Assembly: GCA_032191485.1 (NCBI GenBank)
Contig: JAVDOI010000019.1
Location: 967,001 to 1,031,000 of the forward strand
Origin: Leptoclinus maculatus
Lineage: Eukaryota > Chordata > Actinopteri > Perciformes > Stichaeidae
Length of the DNA stretch: 64,000 bases
Reading direction: 5' to 3'
The first letter of the stretch is position 1, and the number at the start of each line of letters is the position of its first letter. The position numbers and the translations under genes were made by a program. Of the stretch, positions 37,106-51,000 are shown in pieces. The notes under the pieces were generated by a model that worked only from the letters and a program-made list of their open reading frames with translations, was not told where the DNA came from and searched no databases.

Positions 37106-39004
37106 TTAATCTTAGTCAAATTATTTGGGCCTATTTAAGCTTTTTTGTCCATTTTCATAGCAAACTGATTATGGGCATGTTGGAGACTCCACTTCACTAA
37201 ACAATGGACTATCCAGTGACAGACATCCACTCTGCTACGGCTCTATTGTTCTATCGTTCTCCCACACTTTAGTGACACTCGGCCCCCTTTGCACAAGCTG
37301 GCCCATACCAATCTGTTTCAGCCGTACCACAGCGGTCTGTCAGCTAAGAGCTATGAATCATTGCCAAAAATAGAGGGCAAACGCACAGGGAATCCTAAAC
37401 TTGTGGTTTGGCAGTGGCCCTCAGCCGGAAACACTGGCTGAGGGGTTCCTCCACAGAGCCAAAAGATGTCAGGGAACCTTTTGGGATAACGTGCGTTTGT
37501 AGTGCGAGAGCATAAATACAAAGGTGTGTGAATCACTAGCAACAAAAAAAAGGCCAACGCATCTTTTCAGTCTTGATAAAAGAAACCATTCTTTGGGCTG
37601 CATATTTTGAGAGACGAATGGGCCGATGGCCGAGTGGTGGATTTATGAGACAATACCACAATAACTAATCCAAAAAGTTCAGAATGACGACACAGCATCT
37701 CTGGCATTAAGTACAACTGAACTCCCTCAAAGTGTATCTATGTCATGTCCCTCTGGATGTTGATGATGGCTTAGTATATAATATAAACCTTGTATTTTTT
37801 TTATTTCCGCAGTTTTGAATAGGAGTTCAATAGGAGCCTTGTAGAGCATAATTTGCTTTCAATATGGGCTGCACATTACTAACTGTAGTCTGCCAAATAT
37901 CACAAAAATATGATGCATACAAGTTTGTTTGACAACATGCATTACCATAATTACATAATGCTCGGTTTGAAAATAATGAGAACCAGGAAAGATTTGTTTG
38001 GACTGCTTGTCGCTATTGTTTTGAATGTGCCGCAGTTTTTACTTTGATTGTTTTTCCGGTAGATTAGGGCTCAGCTCAAGGGCAAGAGAGGACAGCAATC
38101 ATTTCAGGGCCCTAAGCTGATTGTGGTGATGATGCAGTCCGCTCTCGAGAGGCAGCTCTGTGGAGGCTGAGGAATGATTACCCATTGGTTAAGTGAGACT
38201 GACGGGGCGCCACCGTGCTTGATGATAAAAAGCGAAGCATGACTTTGTGACGATGTCCCATGTTGGTCCTTGATATTTTTTTTCCCCACTTCGGTAATAA
38301 AAATGTAAACACCAAAGCACAGTGTGTTTCTGTCTGAGGATTCAATCTCTCCTTCAACTAGGGGAGGGCGACGTGACCAGAAATCTATGCCATGGTATTT
38401 TTTTGTGGGGGGTTTGCATTGCTGGAATTATATGACAGTATTAAAAAAATAAAAATAAACATGATTCTACCAGTTTTCACTATTGCCAATGTCAATGCTA
38501 TTCCAATATCTTAAGAAAGAAAAGACAACAGATGTGTTTATTGGCTCCAAATGAGAATGAAAACTAAATATAGACCTACATGTGTTTTGGGAGCAGGAGC
38601 CTGCCCCATAATGTTGATGTAATGTGATTCATTCAGAGTTAGCAGTAACAGCCATGCTTGATCTCAGCTATTAAGAATAGTTGGGAAAAAAATGTCGCAT
38701 TTACTGTTTTTTTTTTATCATTTCAAAGTTTTTCACCTCTTTTCTCCACAGCCAAAATGGAAATTACATTCCACTTGAAAGAATTTACATCTCTAAAGAA
38801 ACAAAATGGAATCATTTCCATAAATAATAACAAATATCATACATCAGATATCATGAGTGTGCTCCAAAGATGCCAGATACTTTAGCCACAGGCATGATGA
38901 AGTCTTATGAAGATGACTGAACAGAGCTGGAGCGTGACTACGGGGATGAGGGGCAGAACTAAGCACACAGACATGAATGAATGGCTGAATATACAAGAGT
39001 CTGC

Positions 39005-39135
39005 AGTCGTGCTAGCGGCTCTGTGAGGCTATCGTTAGGCGCAGCTTTGCTTTGACCTTAATGCTAACGTCAGCATGTTGACACACTCGCAGTGACGATG
39101 TTAGCATGCCGATGTTCAACAGGTATAATGTTACC
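39005..39135. repeat. Teleost interspersed repeat, GTTAGCATGCTAAC family, copy 4 fragment
   Basis: It reads ctctgtgaggctatcgttag, ttaatgctaacgtcagcatg and gatgttagcatgccgatgtt with caggtataatgtt, the same family in the other orientation of its parts. Confidence 0.5.
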
Positions 39136-41593
39136 TGACGCAACGTGTTCTCACCAACACAGCTGCTTTCAGTGTGAACGCTCTGCAAATTAAGACTTTG
39201 AGCTATTTATTACATGGAAAACAGACAGACATACCATTAAGACCACTGACTCACATACATACAGACCGCTCAGAAATCTTCTGAGCATCTATTTTTTAAA
39301 GATAAAATAGCCCAAGCAGGCTAGATGTAATTTCCTGTGCAGAGGCATATCAAACATGAGGCGATACTAGAAATGTCAGCTTGTCAGGATGCAGGCTGAT
39401 GGACCAACTACGCTCTCTATGGAAATGAGAACAACAGGACATGGGGAGGGAAGGAGGGAGGGAGGACATTCAAGTCTCTGGGTCCGACGTAATCTTCTGC
39501 CTGTCCCAGTTTGGTGCCGTGCTCAGGGGGAGACATCTTTTAACAGAATTAAGCCATGTAGGTCAGGGAGCGAGGACTATTAATCAACCATGTAAGTAGG
39601 GGCAGAGGATTGGACCGCAGAGAACCCAACACCGGTTCACCAGAATAACAATCACTTTCCACCCCCACCCTGGCAAGGAAATCTACAGAAATCTGATACT
39701 GCGCAGAGACTCAAACACAGAGAGTAGGATTACTTTCAATGTAAAGAGTAGAGTCAGGACACTTACAGATGATTCATTCATGAGACTTACAGCATTGCAC
39801 AATTAAAAAATCATCTGGCAGCCATTCCTGTAGCACAGATTAAATCTCATCCTTGAACAGATCCTGTTTTCATGAATACAAGATAACTTTACATAATTTC
39901 TGTCCTCTCCCCCATTAGAGCATCTGGGAGCATCCTGAAGATTTGGCAGGAGAGAGTGCACAAGGTGTACCGATCTAATAAAGCAGGAATGATATTAAAA
40001 CTGTGTTGAATGAAGCAGGCTGAATCACTCAAGACGCTTTGCGTTGGCTAGTCTTTGGGTAACTTCCCTACTCTCTAGGCTAGGCTAATATAGGCCGATA
40101 TATCGGTCGAGCTGCGGGGAAAAGTACTGCCTTCACCAACAACTGTCCAAAGGCCAAACTAAATGACAGCTGCAAACATTTAAACAGGCAGCAGTTAAAG
40201 GATACGGCTACTGTTATTCTGTAGTTTTCTTATTGTCACAAAAAGACCAAACAGTCCGTCTCTCAACTTCCTCAAAATACTACATCATTTCATTAAACAG
40301 CTGAGTTTAAAAGTGTATTTCTTGGTGACTATCATTCAGCCCCCCTAATACACATTCTGGTGAGTATTTCCAGCAGTAGGACGGTGTGCTCGTGATTGAG
40401 TCTAAATAAACTACAGTGAGTGTCTGCTCTACAGTGATAAAGGAACATGTGAGTGGCTCATTGACGTGCTTTTAATATTTGTTGGGCAACAGTAGAGCTC
40501 TATATGGCACAGAGAAATAAGATCTGTCAGGCTCCGGGTGCACAAACCATGCTTGTTCGAAGGATTCGGTCTTTTCATGGGATTTGTTGACAGTAGGAGA
40601 CATTTAGAATATCATGTGCCACATGCAGCTCATCAAAGCTGGTTTCCACGTCCTTGCCACTGTATGACATGCGGCACAACCAGCATAGCCAAATGGAGCC
40701 CTGCTCAACTAGAGACTGATACCATGTAAATAAACCTGATTCAGAGTTATATAATGAGTGTTATTATCAAAACAGTGCTCCCGTGGTGCTTCAATATCAT
40801 CTCTGACAGCAAAACCTCCCACATGATAGAGCGTCTCTTTTCCTTCTATTATACCCCCTCTATATTATCCTGTAATGTGGGAGCACCAGCATCAAGTGTG
40901 TCACCTTGCAAAATTAAATGGCTTTTGGAATGCAACAAGGTGACTCAGCGCTCACGAACAGACATTTATCTGATCCATCAGAACGGCGTGTGGATGGGAA
41001 TGCTGATGAGCGCCGGGGAAAAGGTGTGAACCCCTGCGAAGTCAAGGAGACGGCGGTGACCTCGGAGCGCTGCGACCCTCTTATGGGAGAAACGCTGCGG
41101 CTGCTCGGCTTTTTGACTCACTATTGGCTCATAACGAAACGATCCCTGCCACGGAGACGGAGAGGAAAAGAATCGGGAGAGAACGGAGCTAGAGAGCTGC
41201 ACGGGGAGAGATGTGTGTGACGCACACAGCCCGAGTGGAATTATACGTGTGCGTGATGTCTCTTGCATAACAGAAAAAGAGAGAGAAGATGTGAGGCTGA
41301 GAAGTCAGCACATTCAGGACACACCATCGGGCTGTGGTGCGATGTGACCTCAATGTATTAGCATCTGTCGCCCCAACGCAGCCTTCCAACACACAGACAC
41401 ACAGCATGAAAACAGCCAGAAGGAGCCTCCAGAATGAAACTATTTCCACACACGGGAACATAAGCAGACTACGTTCTTCCAGATCAGGTGCAGGTACATT
41501 CTAGCACACAAACACGGGAGCGCGGCGGCAACCGGACCGACGCGGCATGCACATGTGCGAGAGAGCGCAGGGGAGGTGAATAAAAGGACCTAC

Positions 41594-41643
41594 CTCATGC
41601 AGCTCGGGGAGCAGAAAGCACCACTACATTCACAACACAGCCT
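41594..41643 (-). other. Possible 50-nt 5' UTR cassette exon of osbpl8
   Basis: On the minus strand a long TCTC tract ending ctcag precedes 50 bases that end GCATGAG|gtaggt. Both sites fit the consensus and the patch is CpG-richer than its surroundings. The pyrimidine tract, however, comes from a simple repeat, so the acceptor may be coincidental. Confidence 0.25.
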
Positions 41644-41647
41644 CTGA

Positions 41648-41722
41648 GAGAGGACGAGAGAGAGAGAGGACAAGAGAGAGAGAGGACGAGAGAGAGAGGA
41701 CGAGAGAGAGAGACATAGAGGT
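41648..41722. repeat. Purine minisatellite, (GAGAGAGAGGACGA)n-like
   Basis: Four or more imperfect units of gagagagaggacgagagaga on the plus strand. Confidence 0.8.
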
Positions 41723-41807
41723 GACATCACCATATTCTTTCTTCCTCCTCCTCTGAAATGTAGGCTACCGCTGCAGGGCTACCGGTGTCGGCAGCAGTCA
41801 GAGCTCC

Positions 41808-41810
<3 letters not shown>

Positions 41811-41866
<56 letters not shown>

Positions 41867-41867
41867 C
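41811..41867. repeat. (TG)n microsatellite with CG tail
   Basis: About 25 TG units running into gcgcgcgc at the right, in osbpl8 intron 1. Confidence 0.95.
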
Positions 41868-42345
41868 AATGACAGCTTTTCATATCGGCATTCCCAACTG
41901 GATGTGACCTCAATGTATTGTAGTCGTGCAACCCTAACAGAGTGTGGCACAAGACATCAGTTCGTAGGGCTTTTCTGACTCGATATGTGAAATAAAATGA
42001 ATTGAATGACTGCTCTGCTCTGCTCACCAAGTTCCTGAGGGAAACCCAGAACACCTGACACAGGGAGTCAAGCCTGTGACCTGCCACCAAGCAACAACTA
42101 TGATACAACCTAGCGGCGGCACTAGCGTTCCAAAATGCCTATTTTTCAGGGCACGACAGCTGTGCAGCAACACACGTGTCATGTGACCAGTGACCCTTCT
42201 GTTAATATCAGTCTATAGTCAATGTGAAGGAGAAGTTGACTGTTTTATTGCAGGGCTACACAGCGGTTTATGATCTGTCACTTGGACAATTAAAAGAAAA
42301 TATATATAATAGTATCATATTCGCTGGTATTGTTTTCAGTGTGTG

Positions 42346-42383
42346 TTCATGTTCATGTTCATGTTCATGTTCATGTTCATGTT
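42346..42383. repeat. (TTCATG)n hexamer repeat
   Basis: Six tandem copies of ttcatg on the plus strand. Translated they give alternating Cys-Ser, an artefact. Confidence 0.9.
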
Positions 42384-42834
42384 TGTCATCGTGGCAAAAT
42401 GTGCCATAAAGACACAAGTTTGCCAGGTGTTTCTATTTCTGTATGCCTGCGCACAGATTTGGTCACATCTGTCAAACTTTACAGATGTGTAGGTTGAGAT
42501 CAAAATGAAGGTTGAGTACGAAGTTGGGTGTGGGGATGATTTATGTGGAACAGGGCTACACCCATCAATTATTAATTTAACGGTTTTCTTTCAATCAGTC
42601 TGGAACATTTGTACAATAATGATAAATATCCAACATATGGACGTCATAACGTCATCAGAGCCCACTGTGATGTCTTCAAACGTCTTGGTTATCAGGCTCT
42701 GACCCGGCACAATTCTGCGGAACAATTGAGGAACACGAGGAAGCACAGCTGAGCATTTCTGTCATATTTTAAGATCAAGACCATGAGCAGTTTCCTCAAG
42801 CAGCCTGTCCGCTTGTCTGTGTGATTGGAGATTG

Positions 42835-42836
<2 letters not shown>

Positions 42837-42874
<38 letters not shown>
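42837..42874. repeat. (TG)n microsatellite
   Basis: About 18 TG units. Confidence 0.95.
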
Positions 42875-42875
<1 letters not shown>

Positions 42876-43049
42876 CCTGTGTTATTACATGTGTGGTGTG
42901 TGTTTCGGTCCAGCTGCAGGGGAAACATGCTGCAGACAAAAGCACCCAGCTGTGAGCGTGTTCCTGAGGGGAGAAGAGGTGAGCTGAGGTTGGTGCGCTA
43001 GTAATCCTGGGAAAAGACTCTACACACTTGCACAAACTAAGCACCCACA

Positions 43050-43079
43050 ATAATAATTATAATAATAATAATAATAATA
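43050..43079. repeat. (AAT)n microsatellite
   Basis: About nine AAT units with one interruption. Confidence 0.85.
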
Positions 43080-44479
43080 GCATGGCACTGCATAGCTGAG
43101 GGTGTTTGGATGAAGACAAATTAGTCAGTGAGCTCACCTGGTGGGCTGATCAAACAACAAATCAGAACAAAAATCTGATTTGACGATTTCATGTGAAGAA
43201 CCTCACAGCATGTTTTTGGTTCTCTTTAGTAAATGCAGCCCTTCACCCTTCATAATTAAGTCAGAGCACCTCCATGGCCTAAAAAACGTTACTGCTTTGT
43301 GTGTTGTTCCTGTGAAGGAGTCTGGTTTCCATTTATTAAAAAATACAATCTACTATATTTCTGTGCACGGTAACATTCCTTAAACATGGCATTAAACATC
43401 TCGTCGGGGAAATCTGTCAAATGCCCTTTCTGAAATGTACAGAGACAGAGACGCATTTCCTAAATATAATCTCAATAGAGAAAAACAACAACATTCTATC
43501 TCGCCCTCTCACATTATCGCTCAGGAGAGAGATGCATCGTATTAAAGTGAATTACACAGTGGTGTGGAGTTTGAAGCTCAACGAAGCTAATCTAGTCTCC
43601 TAATATCAATGTAGACTGCTTACATTGGATCTTTTTTTATATGACAACTAGTGGTGACCCCTATAAGTCGACTGCCAATCTCAGTCGAATCATCGCAGTG
43701 ACGGGAAAATGTGGGAATGAAAACAAACAATCATTCATCAGTCATAAATAACAACATGGCTTTTTAGAATATATTTTGAATTTATGAACGATTCTCTTAA
43801 ATCAGCTGGGGGGGGGGGGCAGGTAAAAACAGCTGTTTGCAGAGGATATAACAGCTACTGTGTCTCTCTCTTCTGTCTGTGGATTGCTACAATGTGGACT
43901 ACAATGTTCTGCAGTGAGTGTGACACACACTAAGTCCTGCTGGATTTATAAGTGAGATGAATGACAGTTGACAGCCAAAGGCTCAATTCTCCAACAATAC
44001 CTCAAAGTTAAAAAATCCCTTTGCATTTTTTCCCCAAGAAAAAGCGCAATTATCAGCCAAATTCCTGCCCAGAGACTCAGTAGAGTCTACGCAACCTGAA
44101 TTCAAGGAGGAGAGATGGGCCGACAAAGATACTTTATCTAGTTGTGATAAGAGTGATACAGGCGACGCTAAAAAGGAATGTTCAAACAATGCTTAAGTGT
44201 TGATAAGAACACAACAATTAGATAAGAGAGATAAGAGTCAAACTTATGAAAACACCTCTGTCTCTTGGATAATCTATCCCAGCACTTCAGAAGAAGCAGT
44301 AATATTATCACACTGACCGTTGCATTATGACTGCTTGTAACTCTGGGAATATATATAGGAGAGACATTTACTTTAAAAGAGCTAAATGCCATCCAGTCAC
44401 TCTATCCTGCCTCCTCTCTGGTCTGTCATGATCAGCCCAAATCATCTGTGCCCAAAGACGTTACGTGAGAGATGTGACA

Positions 44480-44900
44480 CCCACCGAGTGCTGATTCTGT
44501 GTGAATAATGCGACTCGAGTACGTGTGAGTTTGCGTCACCGCCGCTGTCCCTTTCCCCTCCGACCGCGGCTTAGCCTGAGGGGATTAATACAGCCGGACC
44601 TTTGGGGATTTTTGGAGAAGTGCGGCTGGAATACGTCGCCGTCGAAAGCTGAAAAGCTGGTGAGGTTTTTGTTGACCATAAGTCGGCGTGGGCGCTGACA
44701 CTCTCTCTGAGCATGAGCTCGGCAAAACAAAAACATCTGTGTCATTGAAAAGCAATGCACTTTGCATCCCTCAGAGAGCTGCAGCTGCGCACAGGACTCT
44801 GGAGTCTGAGTGAGTGAATTAGGACACGAGGAAGCAGAGCGTGTACAACACTCGGAACTCCTTCAGCTCAACAACAAAGCCTGAGCCGAGGAGAGGCCGT
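44480..44900. promoter_or_regulatory. CpG-richer intronic patch of unknown role
   Basis: The segment contains caccgccgctgtccc, tccgaccgcggct and tacgtcgccgtcgaaagc in otherwise AT-rich intron. On the plus strand AAGCTG|gtgagg resembles a splice donor. It could be a regulatory element or a minor antisense exon, but no protein homology was read. Confidence 0.25.
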
Positions 44901-44977
44901 AACTGTATCAGTGACCAGATACGATCATGATGAAAAGTCGTACTGCAAACGAGGGTTGTGGATGCGACGGTGTATAC

Positions 44978-45730
44978 CAGGGGTCTCTGACTGGCGGACC
45001 GCGGTCCGGATCCGGACCCAGACGCCGTTGTATCCGGACCCAGGACATAAAACCGATAGATAATTGAGAATTATTCAATTTTGACGGAGCACTTCTATTT
45101 TAACCAGCGCAGCTTTTCCAGCATTTTACGGCACTTGTTCAGCGGTAAATCACATCACGTGATGCAGCTCAGCCAATCAAATATGTGTATTCTGACAAGT
45201 TTCCTGACTCGACACCGTGACACACGGGGGAGAGACGAGGAAAGAGAAGTGAGTTGTATAAGTTAAATCACAGGACGATCTCCACAAAGAGAGAAGTGTT
45301 CAGAGAGACCACAGTCTTTAACCAAAGATGGACAGTCTCGTTTAGGTGAACTCTTCCCACGGGCAGCTTCAAAAAGTATGTCTCATATTGAGCAAACGTA
45401 CCCACTCACATCTGATATGAAGTCACAGAAAATAAACCTAAGAGCCCAATATGATCAGAATCCTAACACATTAATTTACTGTCCAACAATGATGTTACCA
45501 GAGAGGAATAGAGCTGAAACAATAACCACAGATAAAGTCCATGCACACTCATTTATCTTTTTAGAAGATGAGAAAAACATAATATTGTGGCTTTTTTGAT
45601 TGACATCACTTCACACCTGAATGAACTGAATTTAAAGCTGCAATTGTTAAAATATAATTGATGTGTACTGTCTTTATTTGATTTGACAGTTGTTGACTAC
45701 ACAGAGACGTTACTACTACTAGACTTCTTG

Positions 45731-45776
<46 letters not shown>

Positions 45777-45876
45777 GCTAAATAGCGTAAGTTAGATATT
45801 ATTGTAATGTTCCGGACCTTTGCACGAGGAGATTTTCTCAATCTGGACCTTTTGGAAATGTACTTGAATACCCCTG
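44978..45876. mobile_element. hAT-superfamily (Charlie-like) element, 899 bp, degenerate
   Basis: The element starts CAGGGGTCTCTGA and ends TTGAATACCCCTG, inverted CAGGGGT termini typical of hAT elements. It is flanked on both sides by the identical ggtgtatac (44,969-44,977 and 45,877-45,885), a target duplication of the 8-9 bp expected for hAT. Inside, frames give pieces such as FNQRSFSSILRHLFSG and SQKINLRAQYDQNPNT, which may be decayed transposase N-terminal sequence. Stop codons and an (AT)n run at 45,734-45,775 show that it cannot encode an active transposase. It appears to have landed in an older element whose right part continues to about 46,352. Confidence 0.8.
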
Positions 45877-45885
45877 GGTGTATAC

Positions 45886-46352
45886 CATGCGGCTGTGGAA
45901 ATGTGTCCACCGGTAGAGATACGGCAATATCGTTCACACTACGGTGGCTATTCTCACGTTATTTCGCGAGATATTGCGTGATCTTGTGATGTCCAGCTGC
46001 CTGGCAGGGTAACCAGATTTGGGCAGACAAGGAGGAGGAGAGAGAAGTTGTAAATACAGAACAGATCATCAACCCAAGATGAGGACAAACTTTAGTTACG
46101 TGACCCGACAACTGAACACAACTTTTGACAGGATTTAGTCGGCTTTTTGAATTAAAAGATGAGCAAATCCTGCAGGAACGTTGTATTTTTTTGTTGTTGT
46201 GTTGAAGTTACAAATAAAGGAAATTAATCAAATGTATTGAAGTAGGGTAAAATTATTAATAAAAATGTACAAAACAATTACTGTGTCGTGATCACCGTGA
46301 TATGAAATGGCATTTACCGTGATAGTAGATTTAGGCCATATTGCCCACCCTA
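45886..46352. repeat. Older non-autonomous DNA element (right part), host of the hAT insertion
   Basis: It contains agagatacggcaatatcgtt, ctcacgttatttcgcgagat, cgtgatatgaaatggcattt and ends ggccatattgcccaccct, like the GGGCTGGGCGATA / TATTGCCCAGCCC repeats of fish genomes. The sequence left of the hAT element (44,925-44,977) reads as its continuation. Confidence 0.5.
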
Positions 46353-47645
46353 TTCAGTCATTTATAGACTAATTACATAACATTTTATAAGATCTTGGAG
46401 TGAATGTATTTATATACAAGTATTTATGACTATTACGGTAGTGTAAATATCAAAGTCACGATGATTGAAACATTTCACATTCACTTTATCATAAAGACAT
46501 CACTCTGCTGCAACAAAAGTGTCCACTTCCTTTAAGATCAGTGGCTACTGAGCTGGACAAAGACACCTGATGCGCAATTTGACACCCTTAAAAAAAGAGC
46601 CGCGGCTCTGGGCTTCGACACTGTGGATTTTTAGACGTGCGAGTGTTTGTCTCTGTATTTGAAAATACCATGAAGTTGCTTTTACATGGGGATAGAAAAT
46701 GCAGCTAAAAGAGCAGCCTCCGCCACCTTCTTCATTAGATTCCTCCCAGAGTTAAAAGAAAGAACGCTGATAACAAAGTAGTTGAGGAAAAAGGCTTAAT
46801 AATCATAACTTTTGCTGTTGCCAATTATTAACCTGTGAAAAACATAAAACATGCTGGGCTCTCAGGCTTGTCTAGCATGCATAATTGCTGCACCCTGTTT
46901 TAAAATAGAGACAAAGAAAAGACACTGGGAACAGCGGGGGTGGAACTAAAACATTACAGCACTGGGAAGCTGAGTCACTGAAATACCTTCTGATCAAACA
47001 TCCCTCAGTGATATCTTTCCTTTTGTTTAGTACACGTATATTGCCTTTGTTCCTGCAGGAAAATATTTAAAGCCACTACAACTACAAAAAAAAAAAAAAA
47101 CTTCAAAAGGCGTTTCCCGAAGCACACGAGTAGAGTAATACAGCAAAAGTAAAGGCATTTGTTTCCATTGTGTTCAAGGAAGACAAGAATATATTGTCGC
47201 TGGAACAGTGGGTTTGATTCATTCAACATCAGGCAAATATTGTACCCAGGGAGTTACTGTCTCCTCTTGAAGATATTCCGTGGTGCAGCCCTCAGTACAA
47301 AGCTAGGTGTGGTCAGAGGCAACACCTACGGTCCAAGACAAGATTTCACGAGTCAAGTCGTGAGCTCAGACACAATGTTGTTGTTTTTTGGGGTAGACTG
47401 TGGAAGTGGCTTTAATGACAGTTATGCAGCAAAGCAAGATTCCTCAGTGACTGATTCATAATACCATTTGTGGGAAACAATGAAGACTCAATGATTAAAC
47501 CAAAGAGCAAAGGAACACATTGTTGCTGGGATGCTTTATTTAACTTGTCAAGATCTTTCACACCTAAAGGGTGACTTTGGGCTTTTTCAACCTGTATTTT
47601 CAAATGTTTTTGTGTCCAGGGGACTGATGGGGACAACAATTGTTA

Positions 47646-47648
<3 letters not shown>

Positions 47649-47685
<37 letters not shown>
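47649..47685. repeat. (GT)n microsatellite
   Basis: About 18 GT units followed by gagagaga. Confidence 0.95.
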
Positions 47686-47692
<7 letters not shown>

Positions 47693-47984
47693 CAACATTA
47701 CAGAAAGAACCCTACAGAGAAACAAAAGCTTTTTCTTTTTCTTTCTGTTTGTTATTGTGTCGTGTGACTTGTTGCCGGGAGACAGCGGTGGAAACATGAG
47801 TGAGAGTCGGAGAGAGAGTTGTGCCGGTGTTGTCGTGTTATCTAAAAGATTCTCAATGTACTACGTTTTGATACGACTGTCCTCGGTCAGGCAAATCTCA
47901 CCCTAACCTGACTTGCGTACCGAACACACGGTTCGGCACACATGAGGGTAAATTGTGATTAACCATCATAGCGTGAAATACAGT

Positions 47985-48085
47985 TTGACTGCCGATCGGT
48001 ATTCGCCGATATTAAGTAAAATATATGCGATAGGAGATTGGCATCAATGCTTTATAGACGCCGATCCCCGATAATGCTACATTGT
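47985..48085. repeat. Decayed repeat with CCGATCGGTAT / GCCGATCCCCGATAAT phrases
   Basis: Short phrases such as tgccgatcggtattcgccga and acgccgatccccgataatgc recall the GCCGATATCGG-type termini of small fish DNA elements. The limits are uncertain. Confidence 0.35.
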
Positions 48086-51000
48086 GACCAACAAATCTGT
48101 GTTGACATCGGCAAGAGGAAATACAGTCGTTTGAAAGAGATGTTTTCACAGCAATAAAAAAAAGATATTAGAGAGGCAACTTTGACCTGCTTAAATTCCT
48201 AACACTAGCTCTAAGCAGCTTATAATAATATCATTAAAATGACTAATGTCAATATTGTTTTTACAATAAAATTACAATCTTATTTCCAAATCATTTGAAT
48301 TGTGTGTTTTTATACAAATAACCACTATTGATGACTTTTTGATGGTTTACAGTTTACACTGACTTCGGGCCAACTTTTGGGACGGAGGTGAAAAAAATAT
48401 AGTCTGGAGCCTTGTACACCAGCTGATACAACAAAACAACCGATATGGCTCATCAACAATGGTCAATCCATATCAGCGGCAAATAAACGGGATCAGAACA
48501 TCTCAAAGGTTCCATTGTTTTTTCTGCTGATCTGAAGGTTGAGATCCTGTGAGCGAAAGATGAGTAAGGCCATTTTAAGGAAGTCATGTTCATGTTTTCC
48601 ACCGGATCAGGGAACCGCTAATCTGGATGGTCACACGCGTCGAAACGACAACTGATCCACGGTCACAAGTTAGCTTTGGAGGAAATGGCTTAAGTAGATC
48701 AAAGGTTTTGTCCTTGAATATCTAGACAGACATTTGACATGATGTCATTCTGTTTGTTAAGGGTTTGAGTCAGCGAGACATACACATACTTCTGTAGCAC
48801 AGGCCAACACTGCATCTAAAGCTGCTTCTGCTTGAGTTTCACACATTAGGTGTACAGCCTTGAAACCAGCAGATCTCTCTGTGATACAGAAGGAAGCTGT
48901 AGTTCAGGTGGGCAGTAATAAGGTTCCTCTTCTTCCGAAGCTATGCTCTGGGGGACGACGAGGGCGGACATTGAAGTTAATTGAGTTTGACACTAAAAAA
49001 AAGGGCTCGACGCTCCCACATCAAATAACAAACTCTGCTCAGCAGTGGACCTGATGCGAGGCCGACACTGGAAACCTTTCATCACTGGAGACAGGTGCAT
49101 ATTAAAGCCATGTTTGTTCAGTTTTGTTTGATGCACGGGAGCCAAGGGTGGTTGAGCTTCTCAGAATAATTAAAACGGAGACAATGAACTGGTTTCATTG
49201 GAACAAAACCAGCTGTTTTGGATGGTAATAAAAATCTGTTGAACCACACGCTTAAGTAAAGCGGGCCGAGGGCCGAGGCCTAACCTGACTCGCTTGCCGC
49301 TTGTTGGGCAAATCCCCACCGACGGGAAGTGCGAGGCATCTTATCTCACTTCGAGCCCATCTGGCATTTGTCAGAGCAAACGCATCCAATCAGCCAAACC
49401 ACAGCCAGTGGCCCGAGTGTCCCAGCTGGGCAGATTACGCCGCGCTGATGCACTGGCCTTGGCATTTCAATAACTTCCAAGAGCGACGCAGCGTTTGTTA
49501 TGGCTCCTAATAGTGCGACTGTCCGGAGGCAGGAAGGGACGAGGCTGCCGCTGTGCCTTGCCGACAGGTGTATATTCGCTCAGTAAAGGACTGAAATTAA
49601 GGGGGTCGTTTTATTGTTTCATAACGCGGCTGCTGTGAAGCCATTTGAGGACTGATACTGTGATTACGGACAATAAACGCAGACTTCACGACACTTATAG
49701 ATTATACCCACTGGTATCAACTGAGATTAGCACTCACCACATTTTGTCCTACCGATATTACCCACATTATCAGATTTCTCATTGTGCAAACACATAAATC
49801 AATAAAACGCAAATGAAAGCTACTGTGGACACAAGGCTGCTCATGCACCTCATTTATCTAACGTGTCATAGGAAAGAATCATTTATGTAAAGCAGGGATA
49901 TACCAGGCCTTGTTAAATGGCTGGTATCCAAAGAAACAGCACCTCTCCTAGCGACACGTTAGTCCTCTGGCCCAGCACTTGGCATAATTAATCAGCATCA
50001 TTAACATAACTGTGCATCTCACAGTAAATGTCCCACTGAAGCCCTATTTTCCTTGGCCATAGTTCTCCATAAAGGCTTCATAATAGGCAACAATAAATAG
50101 AAATTGCAAAAAATTGTCACTGCTGCATTATAATCTGGTCTTGAGTCCAGAATAACATATTTGCTGTCGCATACGGTTTGCTTTTCCAGTTCTGTGTTTT
50201 CCCTACATCATGAGCAAACAACCCCAAAAAAATGATCTATTTCTGTTTTCCTTTGCATGCGAGTATTTATACTTGTACTCCCAAAATTAGATTCTGCATT
50301 CAAATGTGGATCTGCGTGTGTCTGCCAGAGCAGTGAGCAGGCAAAAGGCTGAGGTTGGAGAAGGGCAGAAAGGAAAACTCCATTTGGATGGCAAATGAGC
50401 CGGTCGCTGTTGAGACCGCGATCCTCCCCTCAGCACCCTCAGCAAAAAGTTTGGCATGGAAAGTCTGGGATGACCCTTCATTGACATGCAAATAAGCAGC
50501 GGATGGAAAACATGGAAATACAGTATGTGAGTGGCAGAACCTAAGTTGGCACAGGTTCACAGAATCAACTGACTGGTGCTTTCCTCATTGACTCAAATTG
50601 CCTAACGTCAATTACAAGTCAATCAATTGCTATTATCAGGACTACTATACGCAAACGCATAAAAACTGATATGTGAGGCCTTCAAATAAAGAATTAGTTA
50701 CTAGCTATTAAACCTAATTTAGGATCCACATAAATGGTTGCCATCAGTGGCAACCACTTTTTAACATGTAGAAAAACTGTGAGGGCAAACATGGACCCCA
50801 GTCTCTTTAACTGTATATGAGAGGGGATTCAGCTAAGAGAGCCAAGATACACTGGAGGTCATCTCTTGAGGGACCCACAATTCATCACGTCATTGCTGAT
50901 GGGCCAAAGGATCTGTGGCGGGAATCAGAGCAAAAGCCCAGAAAAGCGAAATTTGAAAGGGAGAGAATGGATGCTGGCAACCACTTTTAAAGGTTTGTGT

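Noticed and set aside
45734..45775. (AT)n run as an independent feature
   Set aside because: It lies inside the 899-bp hAT element and is described there.
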